The notes under the pieces are model-generated. The model was not told the DNA's origin, did not search any database, and worked only from the letters and a program-made list of their open reading frames with translations. A stretch of DNA of 64,000 nt, taken from Nonomuraea sp. NBC_00507 (GTDB lineage: Bacteria > Actinomycetota > Actinomycetes > Streptosporangiales > Streptosporangiaceae). The position numbers and the translations under genes are program-made. This document shows, piece after piece, positions 8,171 through 16,200 of the stretch. Within the stretch, counting starts at the first letter, position 1. The number at the start of each line of letters is the position of its first letter. The DNA lies in assembly GCF_036013525.1 (NCBI RefSeq), contig NZ_CP107853.1, positions 5,394,001-5,458,000 on the forward strand, in the 5' to 3' direction.

Positions 8171-8386
8171 GAGATCCTTGTTGAGTTGGGTACGGCTGTG
8201 CCTGGTGCCCATCCGGTAGGCGTCGCCGATCCTGGTGGAGAGATGGGCGGCCAGGGTGAGGATCCACTGCCACTCGGTCGCTCTGCTCGCGCTGGGCGGT
8301 GGGGTCGTGCTGGCGTCGGATCGCTTCCGGCCGCATCGCCTCGCTTCGCGGACCTCAGCTACGGCCTCGGATCCTGTGAGTTCCAC
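8105..8386 (-). pseudogene. Relic of a serine-recombinase C-terminus at the tRNA 3' end
   Basis: On the minus strand this segment encodes a tail containing [20 protein letters not shown] followed by PPFDDLF. This resembles the C-terminal end of actinobacterial serine recombinases (RRQLNQAxFxRIxV..L.PFxxLL). No resolvase catalytic domain or zinc ribbon is present upstream, and the frame meets a stop (TAA) near 8488. Downstream the frame runs into the tRNA without a stop. It is read as what remains of an integrated element that used the tRNA-Ala as its attachment site. The same tail is at 41506-41592. The rest of the gap 8074-8554 holds no recognisable gene. Confidence 0.5.
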
Positions 8387-8554
8387 CAGCGGGAGCCTCG
8401 TCGTCGAGATCTGGCGTCGCCAGACCGAGCTCTGCCCAGGGGTCCGCTGCGATCGCCAGTAGGAAGTGAGCGAGCCTGGCTGGACTTACAAAGCGCCCTG
8501 GCTCGTTGTCGAGATTCGGCTACGGAAAGTAGGCGAATCGGGTACGGTCGCCGC

Positions 8555-9286
8555 ATGCGGGTCGGGATCTACGTGGACGGCTACAACCTCTACTATGGTG
8601 CGCGGGGCCTGTGTGGGCGGGGTACACCAGGCTGGCGCTGGCTCGACCTTCGTGCGCTGGCAGCCGATCTGGTCGCCCGGCGAACCAACTGGCAGGGCTC
8701 ACAAGTCGCGCGGATCGTGTACTGCACGGCTCGCATTGACGGGGCCGACAACCCCGGCGGGCAGCGCGACCAGAGCGTTTACCTCAATGCCCTGCTGGCC
8801 GGCGGCAGTGTCGACCACATCGAGTTCGGCTACTACGTCTCACGGGTGAAGTACGCGCCGCTGGCCGTACGGGATCGCACGGGTCGGCCCGTGCTCGCGC
8901 GCTCAGCCTGGCCGGTGCAGGTCTGCGATTCCCAAGGCACGCCGGTTCCAGACGCGAGCTTCATGGTCTCCTACGCCTATCGGGAGGAGAAGGGCTCCGA
9001 CGTCAACGTGGCCTCCCATCTCCTGCTCGATGTCTTCACCGGTGTCATCGACGCCGCAGTGGTCATCTCCAACGACAGCGACTTGCGCTTTCCCATCGAA
9101 CAGGCACGTCAGCGAGTTCCGGTCGGACTGGTCAACCCCAGCGGCAACTACCTCGCGGGCGCGCTGCGCGGGCAGGCCTCGGATGGCGTGGGGCGGCATT
9201 GGTGGTATCAACTGACCGCAGCCGATTTGACCAAGTGCCAGCTCCCCTCGGTCGTCGGCGCCTACACTCGGCCGCCGGACTGGTGA
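8555..9286 (+). CDS. NYN-domain (PIN-like) nuclease
   Basis: A 243-residue protein with the NYN fold signature: VDGYNLYYG at the N-terminus, [14 protein letters not shown] near residue 150 and [14 protein letters not shown] near residue 173, which supply the acidic metal-binding residues of this RNase family. NYN proteins are predicted endoribonucleases acting in RNA processing or phage defence. The ATG at 8555 is selected because TACGGT (8543-8548) lies 6 nt upstream, consistent with a leaderless start; the frame extending back to 8096 crosses the tRNA-flank repeat. It stands alone next to an integration scar, which suggests arrival by transfer, and is followed by a good terminator. Confidence 0.88.
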   Translation: MRVGIYVDGYNLYYGARGLCGRGTPGWRWLDLRALAADLVARRTNWQGSQVARIVYCTARIDGADNPGGQRDQSVYLNALLAGGSVDHIEFGYYVSRVKYAPLAVRDRTGRPVLARSAWPVQVCDSQGTPVPDASFMVSYAYREEKGSDVNVASHLLLDVFTGVIDAAVVISNDSDLRFPIEQARQRVPVGLVNPSGNYLAGALRGQASDGVGRHWWYQLTAADLTKCQLPSVVGAYTRPPDW

Positions 9287-9340
9287 GGGCGATCGGCCGC
9301 ACGTTCGCGAACCCAGCTGATATGCTGAAAGCACATACCA

Positions 9341-9368
9341 CCCGGCTCCTTGTGGGCCGGGTTTTCTT
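9341..9368 (+). terminator. Rho-independent terminator after the NYN gene
   Basis: CCCGGC (9341-9346) pairs with GCCGGG (9356-9361) across a 9-nt loop and is followed directly by TTTTCTT. It lies 54 bp beyond the NYN stop codon on the same strand. This is the clearest U-tract terminator in the window. Confidence 0.8.
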
Positions 9369-9526
9369 ATGCCTACTCAGGTGCAGCCGCACCGGATCAT
9401 GTCTCCGCGTTAGCGTTCTTCAGGGCAGCAAGCAGCTGATTGGAGCTCAGCGGAGTACGAATAGCCACTCGCGAGTGACCCAGCCCTTCCCGTAGGCCTG
9501 GCCGAAGCGACCCGAGCGCACGATGA

Positions 9527-9690
9527 GTCACACGTGCGCCGACGTGCGTGCTGTCCGGCGAATACGGAACCCCTCGCGCGCAGTTCGCCCTGTCCGCCAT
9601 CCAGAACCTCGCCCTCATCGGCGACACGTTGCCGGCAGCCGTGACCTGTCAAAGAGCCAGAACGTTCTGGGTTTTTGACAGATTAGGTTT
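9527..9690 (+). pseudogene. Possible transposase C-terminal relic (ISAs1-like)
   Basis: The frame after the TGA at 9524 reads TCVLSGEYGTPRAQFALSAI and then QNLALIGD, ending about 40 residues later in DRLGF. The order G-x-P, A-(L/I)-x-N-(L/I)-A-L and terminal LG(I/F) recalls the end of ISAs1-family transposases. No catalytic DDE region is visible upstream and the match is short. Otherwise the stretch 9369-9793 contains only the palindrome at 9647-9680. This is a weak call, recorded mainly because the segment sits in degraded DNA next to an integration scar. Confidence 0.2.
9647..9680. repeat. 34-bp gapless inverted repeat (cruciform-forming)
   Basis: The arms are 17 bp with two mismatches and no spacer. 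The centre is a perfect 14-bp palindrome, CCAGAACGTTCTGG (9657-9670), and the ends are TGTCAAA and TTTGACA. The right half carries a run of five T, so as RNA it would form a stable hairpin. It lies in non-coding sequence between two transcription units on opposite strands that converge here, and may serve as a bidirectional terminator or be a remnant transposon end. Confidence 0.6.
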
Positions 9691-9793
9691 CAGAGCCATG
9701 GCCCCCAACAGAGGTTTCTCATGGGCGGAGAAGGCGCCCCCGCGTCCATACGAGAAGCATGTCAAGGTCGGACATGCTCCGACGACAGGGGCC

Positions 9794-10267
9794 CTAAGCG
9801 TCGTACCGGGCCAGCTCCTCGGGCGTCGGGGGCTCGAAGATCTTCGCCCAGCGGTCGAGCAGGTCGCGGGTGATCGGCACTGTGCCCCAATCGCCGGCCG
9901 CGTTGCGGCTCTCCAGGCGGCGGTGCAGTTCCTCCAGGGGCACGGCGAGATAACGCAGCTCGACGGCCGCGCCCAGGGCACGCGCGCCGAGCCGCATCGC
10001 CTCGCGTTCTTCGCGCGACCAGAAGCCGTACTCCAGGATGACGGTCTGGCCGAGTCGCAGCAGGTCCTGCGCGTGCCGCCAGAGTTGCCTCTCCAGCCGG
10101 TCGCGGGCCGGCTCGTCGTAGAGGTCGACGCCGAGGTGGGTGAGCCATTCGTCGGGGCAGAGACGAACGGCCGGGAGCTCGGTGGCCAGCCGCCGGGCCA
10201 GCGTGGTCTTCCCCGAGCCGGGCAGTCCGCAGAGCAGGATCAGCCGTCCCGGCGGTGTCGTATGCAC
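9794..10267 (-). CDS. Small P-loop kinase (AAA/zeta-like ATP-binding protein)
   Basis: A 157-residue protein with a Walker A motif GLPGSGKTTLARRLA at residues 14-28, a CPDEW segment after strand 2, and a lid-like arginine-rich helix (SREEREAMRLGARALG) typical of the small AAA_33 kinase group that includes zeta-toxin and aminoglycoside-phosphotransferase-like kinases. The acceptor substrate is unknown. It starts at GTG 10267, 3 bp after the stop of the THEP1-like gene, so the two NTPases are co-transcribed. No antitoxin-like partner is visible, so a toxin role is not supported. Confidence 0.78.
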   Translation of the reverse strand: MHTTPPGRLILLCGLPGSGKTTLARRLATELPAVRLCPDEWLTHLGVDLYDEPARDRLERQLWRHAQDLLRLGQTVILEYGFWSREEREAMRLGARALGAAVELRYLAVPLEELHRRLESRNAAGDWGTVPITRDLLDRWAKIFEPPTPEELARYDA

Positions 10268-10270
10268 CGG

Positions 10271-10792
10271 CTAGGCCGACAGCAGGCGGCTGAGTGTGCG
10301 GGGCAGGTCGTCGCGGTTCTGCGGAGTAACGGTGATCAGCTCCGCCTCGATACGTGACTTCAACGACGGCCGGCTGCGCTGGTGGATGGTGGCCACGACG
10401 GGGATGTCGGCGGCGAAGAGCGCGAGGCAGCGTGGCATGAACGCGGGCGACAGCAGCTCCATCGGCCCGATCTCGTCGATGAGCGCGACCGCGCCCTTCG
10501 TAGTGAGCGCACGCTCCATGGCGGGCAGCGCGATGCGTTCGAACTCGGGCACGTTGACGCCATATTGCCCGACCCGGGGGCCTGACACCCACGAGACGTG
10601 GGCCATGACCGCCTTCTCCCCGCCGAACTCCTCCACCGTGAAGCCCACACGGTGGCCGTGCTCGCGTAGCTCGTCGCTGACGAACCCGCGCACCGGTACG
10701 CCCGCCCCCTCCAGCAGCTCCGCCAGGCGGCGGATCACCGTGGTCTTGCCGGTGCGGGGAGGGGCGGTGAGCAGGATGTGCGGGCGCGACAC
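10271..10792 (-). CDS. THEP1-family nucleoside-triphosphatase
   Basis: A 173-residue P-loop NTPase. The Walker A reads TAPPRTGKTTVIRRLAELL near residue 9, GFVSDELRE follows as in THEP1 proteins, and the Walker B is ALIDEIGPMEL near residue 103. The family hydrolyses NTPs slowly in vitro and has no settled cellular role; structural similarity to RecA-like and kinase folds has been noted. It starts at GTG 10792. Placement 3 bp before a second P-loop gene suggests a functional pair. The VOC-protein gene ends just upstream on the same strand. Confidence 0.85.
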   Translation of the reverse strand: MSRPHILLTAPPRTGKTTVIRRLAELLEGAGVPVRGFVSDELREHGHRVGFTVEEFGGEKAVMAHVSWVSGPRVGQYGVNVPEFERIALPAMERALTTKGAVALIDEIGPMELLSPAFMPRCLALFAADIPVVATIHQRSRPSLKSRIEAELITVTPQNRDDLPRTLSRLLSA

Positions 10793-10804
10793 GGGTCCAG
10801 GATG

Positions 10805-11215
10805 TCAGACCGGCCGCTTGCCGGTCAGCACCTCGAGGTAGTGCGGATTCCGCATGACGCCCAGGATGTTGCCGAACGGATCCACCACGGACGCGGTCAC
10901 GAAGCCCTTGCCCTCGCCTCGTTCGGTGATGGGCTGGTATTCCTTGGCCCCCATGCTGAGCAGCCGGTCGAACGCGGCCTGCAGGTCGTCCACGTGCCAG
11001 TACATGATCGAACCCGCGGGCCCGTCGGTCGCGCCCTCGGGGGCGAAACGGCTGTTGATCAGGCCGAGCTCGTGCTGATAGTCGCCGAGGCGGAACTCGG
11101 CGTAGGCGCCCGGGACCTCGTAGTACGGCTCGATGCCGAGCAGCTCGGCGTACCAGCTCTTGGCCGCCTCGAAGTCGGCCGCGTAGAAGTTCAGCGTCGC
11201 GAATCCTCGCAGCAT
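10805..11215 (-). CDS. VOC-family (glyoxalase/dioxygenase-fold) protein
   Basis: A 136-residue vicinal-oxygen-chelate protein. Two beta-alpha-beta-beta-beta modules are visible: LRGFATLNFYAADFEAAKSWYAELLG at the start and MYWHVDDLQAAFDRLLSMGAK near residue 71, ending in VVDPFGNILGVMRNP. Such proteins bind a metal between modules and act as lyases, dioxygenases or drug-binding proteins. The substrate cannot be assigned. ATG 11215 is supported by GAGAGGAAACC upstream. A perfect 10-bp inverted repeat lies 46 bp before the start and probably controls it. Confidence 0.85.
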   Translation of the reverse strand: MLRGFATLNFYAADFEAAKSWYAELLGIEPYYEVPGAYAEFRLGDYQHELGLINSRFAPEGATDGPAGSIMYWHVDDLQAAFDRLLSMGAKEYQPITERGEGKGFVTASVVDPFGNILGVMRNPHYLEVLTGKRPV

Positions 11216-11260
11216 GTCGGTTTCCTCTCTCCGATTCCTGATGCTGCGATTCTTGCGGTC

Positions 11261-11285
11261 AAAGTGCTCACCAAATGAGCACTTT
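11261..11285 (-). promoter_or_regulatory. Perfect inverted-repeat operator upstream of the VOC gene
   Basis: AAAGTGCTCA (11261-11270) and TGAGCACTTT (11276-11285) form perfect 10-bp arms around a 5-bp spacer. The element is AT-richer than its surroundings and lies 46 bp upstream of the minus-strand VOC gene. The geometry fits a dimeric winged-helix repressor such as a MarR, HxlR or PadR protein. No such regulator is encoded next door, so the ligand must be elsewhere. Confidence 0.6.
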
Positions 11286-11357
11286 CATCCGGCCAGTGTG
11301 GCGTGCTCACGGTGCATCTGGGCACACGCCTGCTCCACGTGCCGCCGCTCCGTGGCC

Positions 11358-11383
11358 GGGCCGGAGGTTTTCACCTCCGGCCC
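11358..11383 (-). terminator. GC-rich hairpin downstream of the DUF4236 pair
   Basis: GGGCCGGAGGT (11358-11368) pairs perfectly with ACCTCCGGCCC (11373-11383) around a 4-nt loop. It starts 17 bp beyond the stop of the minus-strand DUF4236 gene. No strong U-tract follows on either strand, so it may be a factor-dependent or bidirectional stop. Confidence 0.55.
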
Positions 11384-11399
11384 GTTCTATGGCGAGCGG

Positions 11400-11588
11400 T
11401 CAGCGGCGACCGCCGAGGGTCTTGCGCCAGTGGAAGCCGCCGGGCAGGTTGACCGACAACGTACGGCGGCCGTCCGCCGTCCGCGTCACCCGGAACAGCC
11501 GGTTGCCCCAGCTGTGTCCCACGCCACCGCGGGAAAGGTTCAGCCGGAACGGCCCGAGCTTGATCGACTTTCGGTAGCTCCAGCCCAT
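11400..11588 (-). CDS. DUF4236 domain protein, copy 1
   Basis: A 62-residue protein that is essentially one DUF4236 domain: MGW.YRKSIKLGPFRLNLS, a GVGHSWGNR turn and a C-terminal LPGGF. The domain is widespread and of unknown function, often next to membrane or phage-related genes. It is 60 to 65 per cent identical by eye to the copy 66 bp upstream, so the two arose by tandem duplication. ATG 11588 is preceded by GGGAGGAAT. Both genes are followed by a GC-rich hairpin. Confidence 0.8.
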   Translation of the reverse strand: MGWSYRKSIKLGPFRLNLSRGGVGHSWGNRLFRVTRTADGRRTLSVNLPGGFHWRKTLGGRR

Positions 11589-11654
11589 CGCATTCCTCCC
11601 ATGAGATTCGCGAATGAGCCCTCTGCTACCCCGACAAGGCGCGATATATCGGGT

Positions 11655-11858
11655 TTAGTAATGCCTGTAGTACTTGCGCTTTCCGAACGTCTTACCGACG
11701 TGGAAGCCCCCAGGCAGGCGCAGGGACACGTGCCGACGGCCGTCCGGGGTGGCCGTCACGTGGAAACGCCGGTTGCCGAAACTGTGGCCGACTCCGTGCC
11801 GCGACAGGTTGATCCGGAACGGTCCCACCTTGATTGACTTGTTGTAGTGCCAGCCCAT
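11655..11858 (-). CDS. DUF4236 domain protein, copy 2
   Basis: A 67-residue DUF4236 protein (MGWHYNKSIKVGPFRINLS, then GVGHSFGNRRF), longer than its neighbour by a basic, tyrosine-rich tail (KRKYYRHY). The start ATG 11858 has GAAGGAGGGAC just upstream. It is transcribed with copy 1, and the two are divergent from the metallophosphoesterase gene across about 190 bp. No function is known for the family, and the sequence offers no catalytic motif. Confidence 0.8.
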   Translation of the reverse strand: MGWHYNKSIKVGPFRINLSRHGVGHSFGNRRFHVTATPDGRRHVSLRLPGGFHVGKTFGKRKYYRHY

Positions 11859-12046
11859 GTCCCTCCTTCGGTGTTCATGGAGAAGAACGGCCGGCCGGCC
11901 CGCCGAGTTCCGTCCCGCGTCCCGGCCAGGGCGTCCTCGCCTCCGGAACTGGTCCTGGGCTTTCCGCCCGGAACTGGATCTACGGTCTGTCCGGTCGTCC
12001 GGCGTACCGTAAGGGAGGCCTGCGAGAAGGGGAAGGACCTCCAGTC

Positions 12047-12808
12047 ATGATCGTGATCGCCCATCTGAGCGATATCCACATCGGCGCCACACCCGGCAGC
12101 GTCGATCGCGCCGACGCCGTGATGCGCTATCTCGACGCCCTGCCCGGGGATCTCGACGCGGTGCTCGTCACCGGCGACATCGCCGACCACGGGGTCGCGG
12201 AGGAGTACGAGGAGGCACGCAAGCTGCTCACTTCACGCCACCCCGTCCTGGTCGGTCCCGGCAATCACGATGTGCGGGAGGAATTCCGCCGGGTGCTGCT
12301 CGGTGAGCCGGCCGACCCCGGCGGGGAGCCGATCAACCAGGTTTACCGCAGCTCCAAGGCGGTCTACGCGATGTGCGACTCCTCCATTCCGCCCCGTCAG
12401 AACCCGGGGCTGCTGGACGATGAGACGATCGCCTGGCTTGAGGGTGTGCTGGAGGGGGAGCGCGAGCTGCCGGTGTTCGTCGCGTTCCACCATCCGCCGG
12501 TGGTGCTGCACAGCCCGATCGTGGACGCCATCAGGCTGCGGCGGCCCGAGCCCTTGGAGTCGTTGATCGCCCGGCACCCGAACGTGGCCGCCGTCCTGGT
12601 CGGGCACGCCCACACGGCGGCCGCCACCACCTTCGCCGGCCGTCCGCTGCTGGTCGGGCCGGGGGTCATCTCGACGCTGAAGCTGCCGTGGGAGGAGGGC
12701 GGGACGTCCCCGGAAATCTGCGCCGACTACGACTTGCCTCCGTCGATCGCCTTCCACGTCCTCGACGACGACGGCCGCCTGACGACCCACTACCGAGTGA
12801 TCCAGTAA
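12047..12808 (+). CDS. Calcineurin-like metallophosphoesterase (CpdA-type)
   Basis: A 253-residue enzyme with all metallophosphoesterase motifs in order: D9-x-H11 (SDIHIG), GDIADH with D44 and H48, GNHD at 72-75, FHHPP near residue 147 and GHAH near residue 187. This arrangement matches class III nucleotidyl cyclic phosphodiesterases such as CpdA, which hydrolyse cyclic nucleotides or related phosphodiesters with two metal ions. ATG 12047 follows GAAGGGGAAGGACC. The frame is open upstream from 11834 but without family similarity. The gene is monocistronic and is followed by the minisatellite region. Confidence 0.9.
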   Translation: MIVIAHLSDIHIGATPGSVDRADAVMRYLDALPGDLDAVLVTGDIADHGVAEEYEEARKLLTSRHPVLVGPGNHDVREEFRRVLLGEPADPGGEPINQVYRSSKAVYAMCDSSIPPRQNPGLLDDETIAWLEGVLEGERELPVFVAFHHPPVVLHSPIVDAIRLRRPEPLESLIARHPNVAAVLVGHAHTAAATTFAGRPLLVGPGVISTLKLPWEEGGTSPEICADYDLPPSIAFHVLDDDGRLTTHYRVIQ

Positions 12809-12841
12809 CCGGCGGGAGCGGCCCGCCCCGGCCAACGTGCC

Positions 12842-13215
12842 GGCGCCCTGCGACGTGGTGCGCCTGCGGTGTGGTGCGCCTGCGGTGCGGTGCGTGTGCC
12901 ATGCGATGCGCGCTTGCAGTGGGGGTGCGCTGCGGTGCACTTGCGGTGCGATGCGCCTGCGGTGCGGTACGCGTGTGGTGTGGTGCGCCTGCGGTGCGGT
13001 GCGTGTGCCATGCGATGCGCGCTTGCGGTGCTGGTGCGCTGCGGTGCACTTGCGGTGCTGGGGCCTGCGATGCGATACGCCTGCGGGTGTGGTGCTCATG
13101 CGGTGCGCTGCGCCTGCGGTACAGATGCGCTCTGATGCGGTGCACGTGCATTGCGGTGGTCTTGCGATGCGGCGGGACGCGGTGCGCCTGCGACGCGGTG
13201 CGCCTACGACGTCGG
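12842..13215. repeat. Degenerate GC/TG-rich minisatellite with a 109-bp period
   Basis: About 370 bp consist almost only of variants of TGCGGTGCG and GGTGCGCCTGCG. A larger unit of about 109 bp starts at 12870 and again at 12979, with long identical stretches. The plus strand is G/T-rich and the minus strand C/A-rich. Frames stay open on both strands only because of the repeat, and none encodes a plausible protein. It fills the gap between two convergent genes. Confidence 0.8.
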
Positions 13216-13244
13216 CGGAAGCATGTTCGCCTGCGCGGAGGCGT

Positions 13245-13272
13245 GGGGCGGCGCCGTTCGCGGCGCCGCCCC
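13245..13272 (-). terminator. Strong UUCG hairpin after the arabinofuranosidase gene
   Basis: A perfect 12-bp GC stem (13245-13256 with 13261-13272) is closed by the extra-stable tetraloop TTCG on the plus strand. It lies 5 bp beyond the stop of the minus-strand arabinofuranosidase gene. No U-tract follows, which is common for actinomycete hairpin stops. Confidence 0.65.
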
Positions 13273-13277
13273 CGGTC

Positions 13278-16200
13278 TCACCGTTCCGTGAGCTTCACGA
13301 ACGTCACCGATTGGGCAGGGAAGTCGTAGGTGAAGGACGAGGAGAAGCCGTTCTCCCGCCACTCCACCGGCGCCACCCGCTCCGGGTCCGCGATCGAGTT
13401 CATGTCCGACGGTGCCCCGGTCAGCGACGTGACCTTGGCCGTGGGACGGACCTGGAGCCCGCCGAGGTCGACGGTGCTGCGTACGGCGGTGTCCTGGGCG
13501 TTGACGACCTTGAGCGTCACCGCGTCACCGTCTCTGGACACCACCTGGTACAGCGGCTCGACCCGGCCACTGTCCACGAACTCGTTGACCTTCTGCCCGT
13601 CCAGCCAGGTCGTGATCTTGCGCCCGCTCACCTCGATCTTCAGCCGGTGGTCCCGGCCGGTCTCGACCGTGGTGGCGGACGTGGCGATCGAGGACTTGCC
13701 GCCGTTCACGGCCTTCTCGATGGCGGACTGGGTGTTGTTCCAGCCGCCGACGTTCCACCAGTAGAAGTTGCCGGTGTCCCGCACGCCGAACATCACCAGG
13801 AAGCCCTCGGCCCCGCCGGTCTTGCGGGCGGTCACCTCCATCGTGTAATTCGACCAGTCGGCCGAGCCCGCCGTGGACCTGGCGTCCTCGACGAGCGCGG
13901 ACTGCACGTACGCGCCATCCTGCACGGCCCACGTCCCCAGCCCAGGGGTCCACTGGGACGCGCCCGCCGAGAAGTCGTCCGACAGCAGGACGGTCCCGTC
14001 CTTCGCGGTGACCTTCACGTCGTCGTAGCGCACCTGGGTGCGCCAGGCCCCGAGGCCCACCGCGCCCTTGATGTCCTCCACCGGCTGCGCCTCGGCCTCG
14101 AACGAGCTCGGCACCACCCGGTCGCCGACGTTCGTGGAGAACAGCCGCTGCACGTGGTAGCTGGGCGAGCCGTAAGCCTGGTCGTTGTCGAACCAGATGA
14201 GGTCGGGCGTCCAGTCCACGTAGTCCACGTTGGCCAGCAGCGGCGCGTACGAGGCCAGCTCCACCACGTCGGAGTTGCGCTCCAGGCCCGTGATGTACGA
14301 AGCCTCGGCCAGCGCGTTCCCGAAGGTGTTGCCGCGGGAGGCGTACTCGCCCACGAACACCTTCGGCCCGTTGCGGTCATAGGAGTCGTAACGGTGGTTG
14401 TTGGTCAGGAACCAGTCGGGGTTGTTGTAGTAGTGCTCGTCGACCAGGTCGGCCTTCTGATCGCGGGCGAACTGCCACATCCGGTCGAACCAGGCGCCTC
14501 CCGACGTCTGCCCCGAGTTGCTGATGATCTTGATGTCCGGGTACTTGGCCCGGATGGCGCTGGCGAACTTCGGGTAGTTCGTGAAGAACTCGGGGTAGAT
14601 CTCCTCGTTCCCCAAACCGATGTAGTCCAGCCCGAACGGCTTGGGATGCCCCATCTCGGCCCGCTTCTTCCCCCACTCGGAGGTGACCGGCCCGTTGGCG
14701 AACTCGATCAGGTCGAGCGTGTCCTGCACCCACGTGGCCAGCTTGGCCTCGTCGGTCAGCGGCCGGTTCTCGCCGCAGCCGTTGACGCCCACCGACAACA
14801 CCGGCAGCGCCTCGGCCCCGATGTCCTCGGCGAACTGGAAGTACTCGAAGTAGCCGATTCCATACGTCTGGTTGTAACCCCAGAAGTTGAAGTTCGTCGG
14901 CCGCTCCTCGACCGGGCCGATCGTCTCCTTCCACTGGTAGATGCGCCGCCGCTCCTGGTTCAGCGAGTACGGGTCGTACGTGCCGACGTTCGTCACGCAG
15001 CCGCCGGGGAAGCGCAGGAACCGCGGCTCCAGGTCGGCGATCATCTTGGCCAGGTCCGTCCGCATGCCATGCCCCTTGAAGGTGTCATGCGGGAACAGCG
15101 AGACCATGTCCAGGTCGGTCCGCCCGGCGGGAGCCTGGATGATCAGGCGGCCGGCATCCGTGGTGGCCGACGCCGTGAACGAGGCCGTGTACTTGGCCCA
15201 GCCGCCCGCCTTGACCTGCAGCGTCGCGGTGCCGAGCACGGTGGTCCCGTCCTCGGCCGTGACCGTCAGCGGCGCGTCCTGCGCCCGCCTGGCCCACAGC
15301 GACAGGTCGTACCGCTTGCCGGCCTTCAGCGGCAGGCCACGGTTGAAGCCGGCGTTGCTCACCCCGGCCGTGCCGTCGCCGGCGACATCGAGCCGCAGGT
15401 AGTTGCGGTTGCTGGGGTTCAGAGGGTCTTCACCGGTGACCGCGAGGGTGGCGGTGGCGCCGCGCTCGGCCTTGCTCCAGGCGGTCAGGCCCGTGTAGGA
15501 GCGCTCGTCGACGGAGTTGAACTCGAACGAGCGGTTCTGCACCAGCTCGGCGTACAGCCCGCCGTCGGCGGCGTGGTTGATGTCCTCGTAGAACACCCCG
15601 TAGAGGTTCGGGCTGACCTTGGTGCCTGTGGCCTTGGCGTCCACGGTGAGCTTGCCGGACAGGTAGTCCTCGACGCGGAACTTCGTCGCCTCCGTCCCCA
15701 TGACGAGCCTGCCGTCGCTGATGGAGACGTTGCGGTCGCCGGAGGAGAGCGTGACCTTGCCGCCGCCGGCGTCCTTGAGCTGGAAGACCGACGCGGTCGC
15801 GCTCAGCCGCACCTGGTCGGTGGCCTGCAGGTATTTCCCCGTGTCCACGTCCTTGAGCGTCACGCCGTCGCCGCTGGCCGTGGCCGTGACGGCCAGGCCG
15901 GTCATCGGCGGCCGCGCCGTGGCCCGCACCGCGCCGGACTTGCCGGCCGACAGGTACGGCAGCGCCGTCGCCCGCAGGGTGAACGCGCCCGCCGGCACCA
16001 CGGCCTGACCCTCGGCCGCCTTCACGGCGATGTAGTCGAAGTCGGCGCGCATGGACGTGCCGTTCTGGGCCGACAGCGCGAACAGCCCGAGCTGCTTGAC
16101 GTTGAGCCGTGCGGTCATCTTGGCCGCCTGCACCCACGCCGAGCCGTCCCAGTAGGAGGAGGTGAACTCGTCCCCGGTCCGCGCCAGCTTGACGATCTCG

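Noticed and set aside
8096..8554. Long plus-strand extension of the NYN frame
   Set aside because: It crosses the tRNA-flank repeat and shows no domain. A -10-like box 6 nt before ATG 8555 and the start of the NYN signature favour the short form.
9794..10267. Zeta-type toxin of a toxin-antitoxin pair
   Set aside because: The P-loop kinase has no small antitoxin partner; its neighbour is a THEP1-like NTPase, so a toxin role is not supported.
12842..13215. CRISPR-like array
   Set aside because: The repeats are degenerate, adjacent and without unique spacers of constant length, and no cas genes are present in the window.
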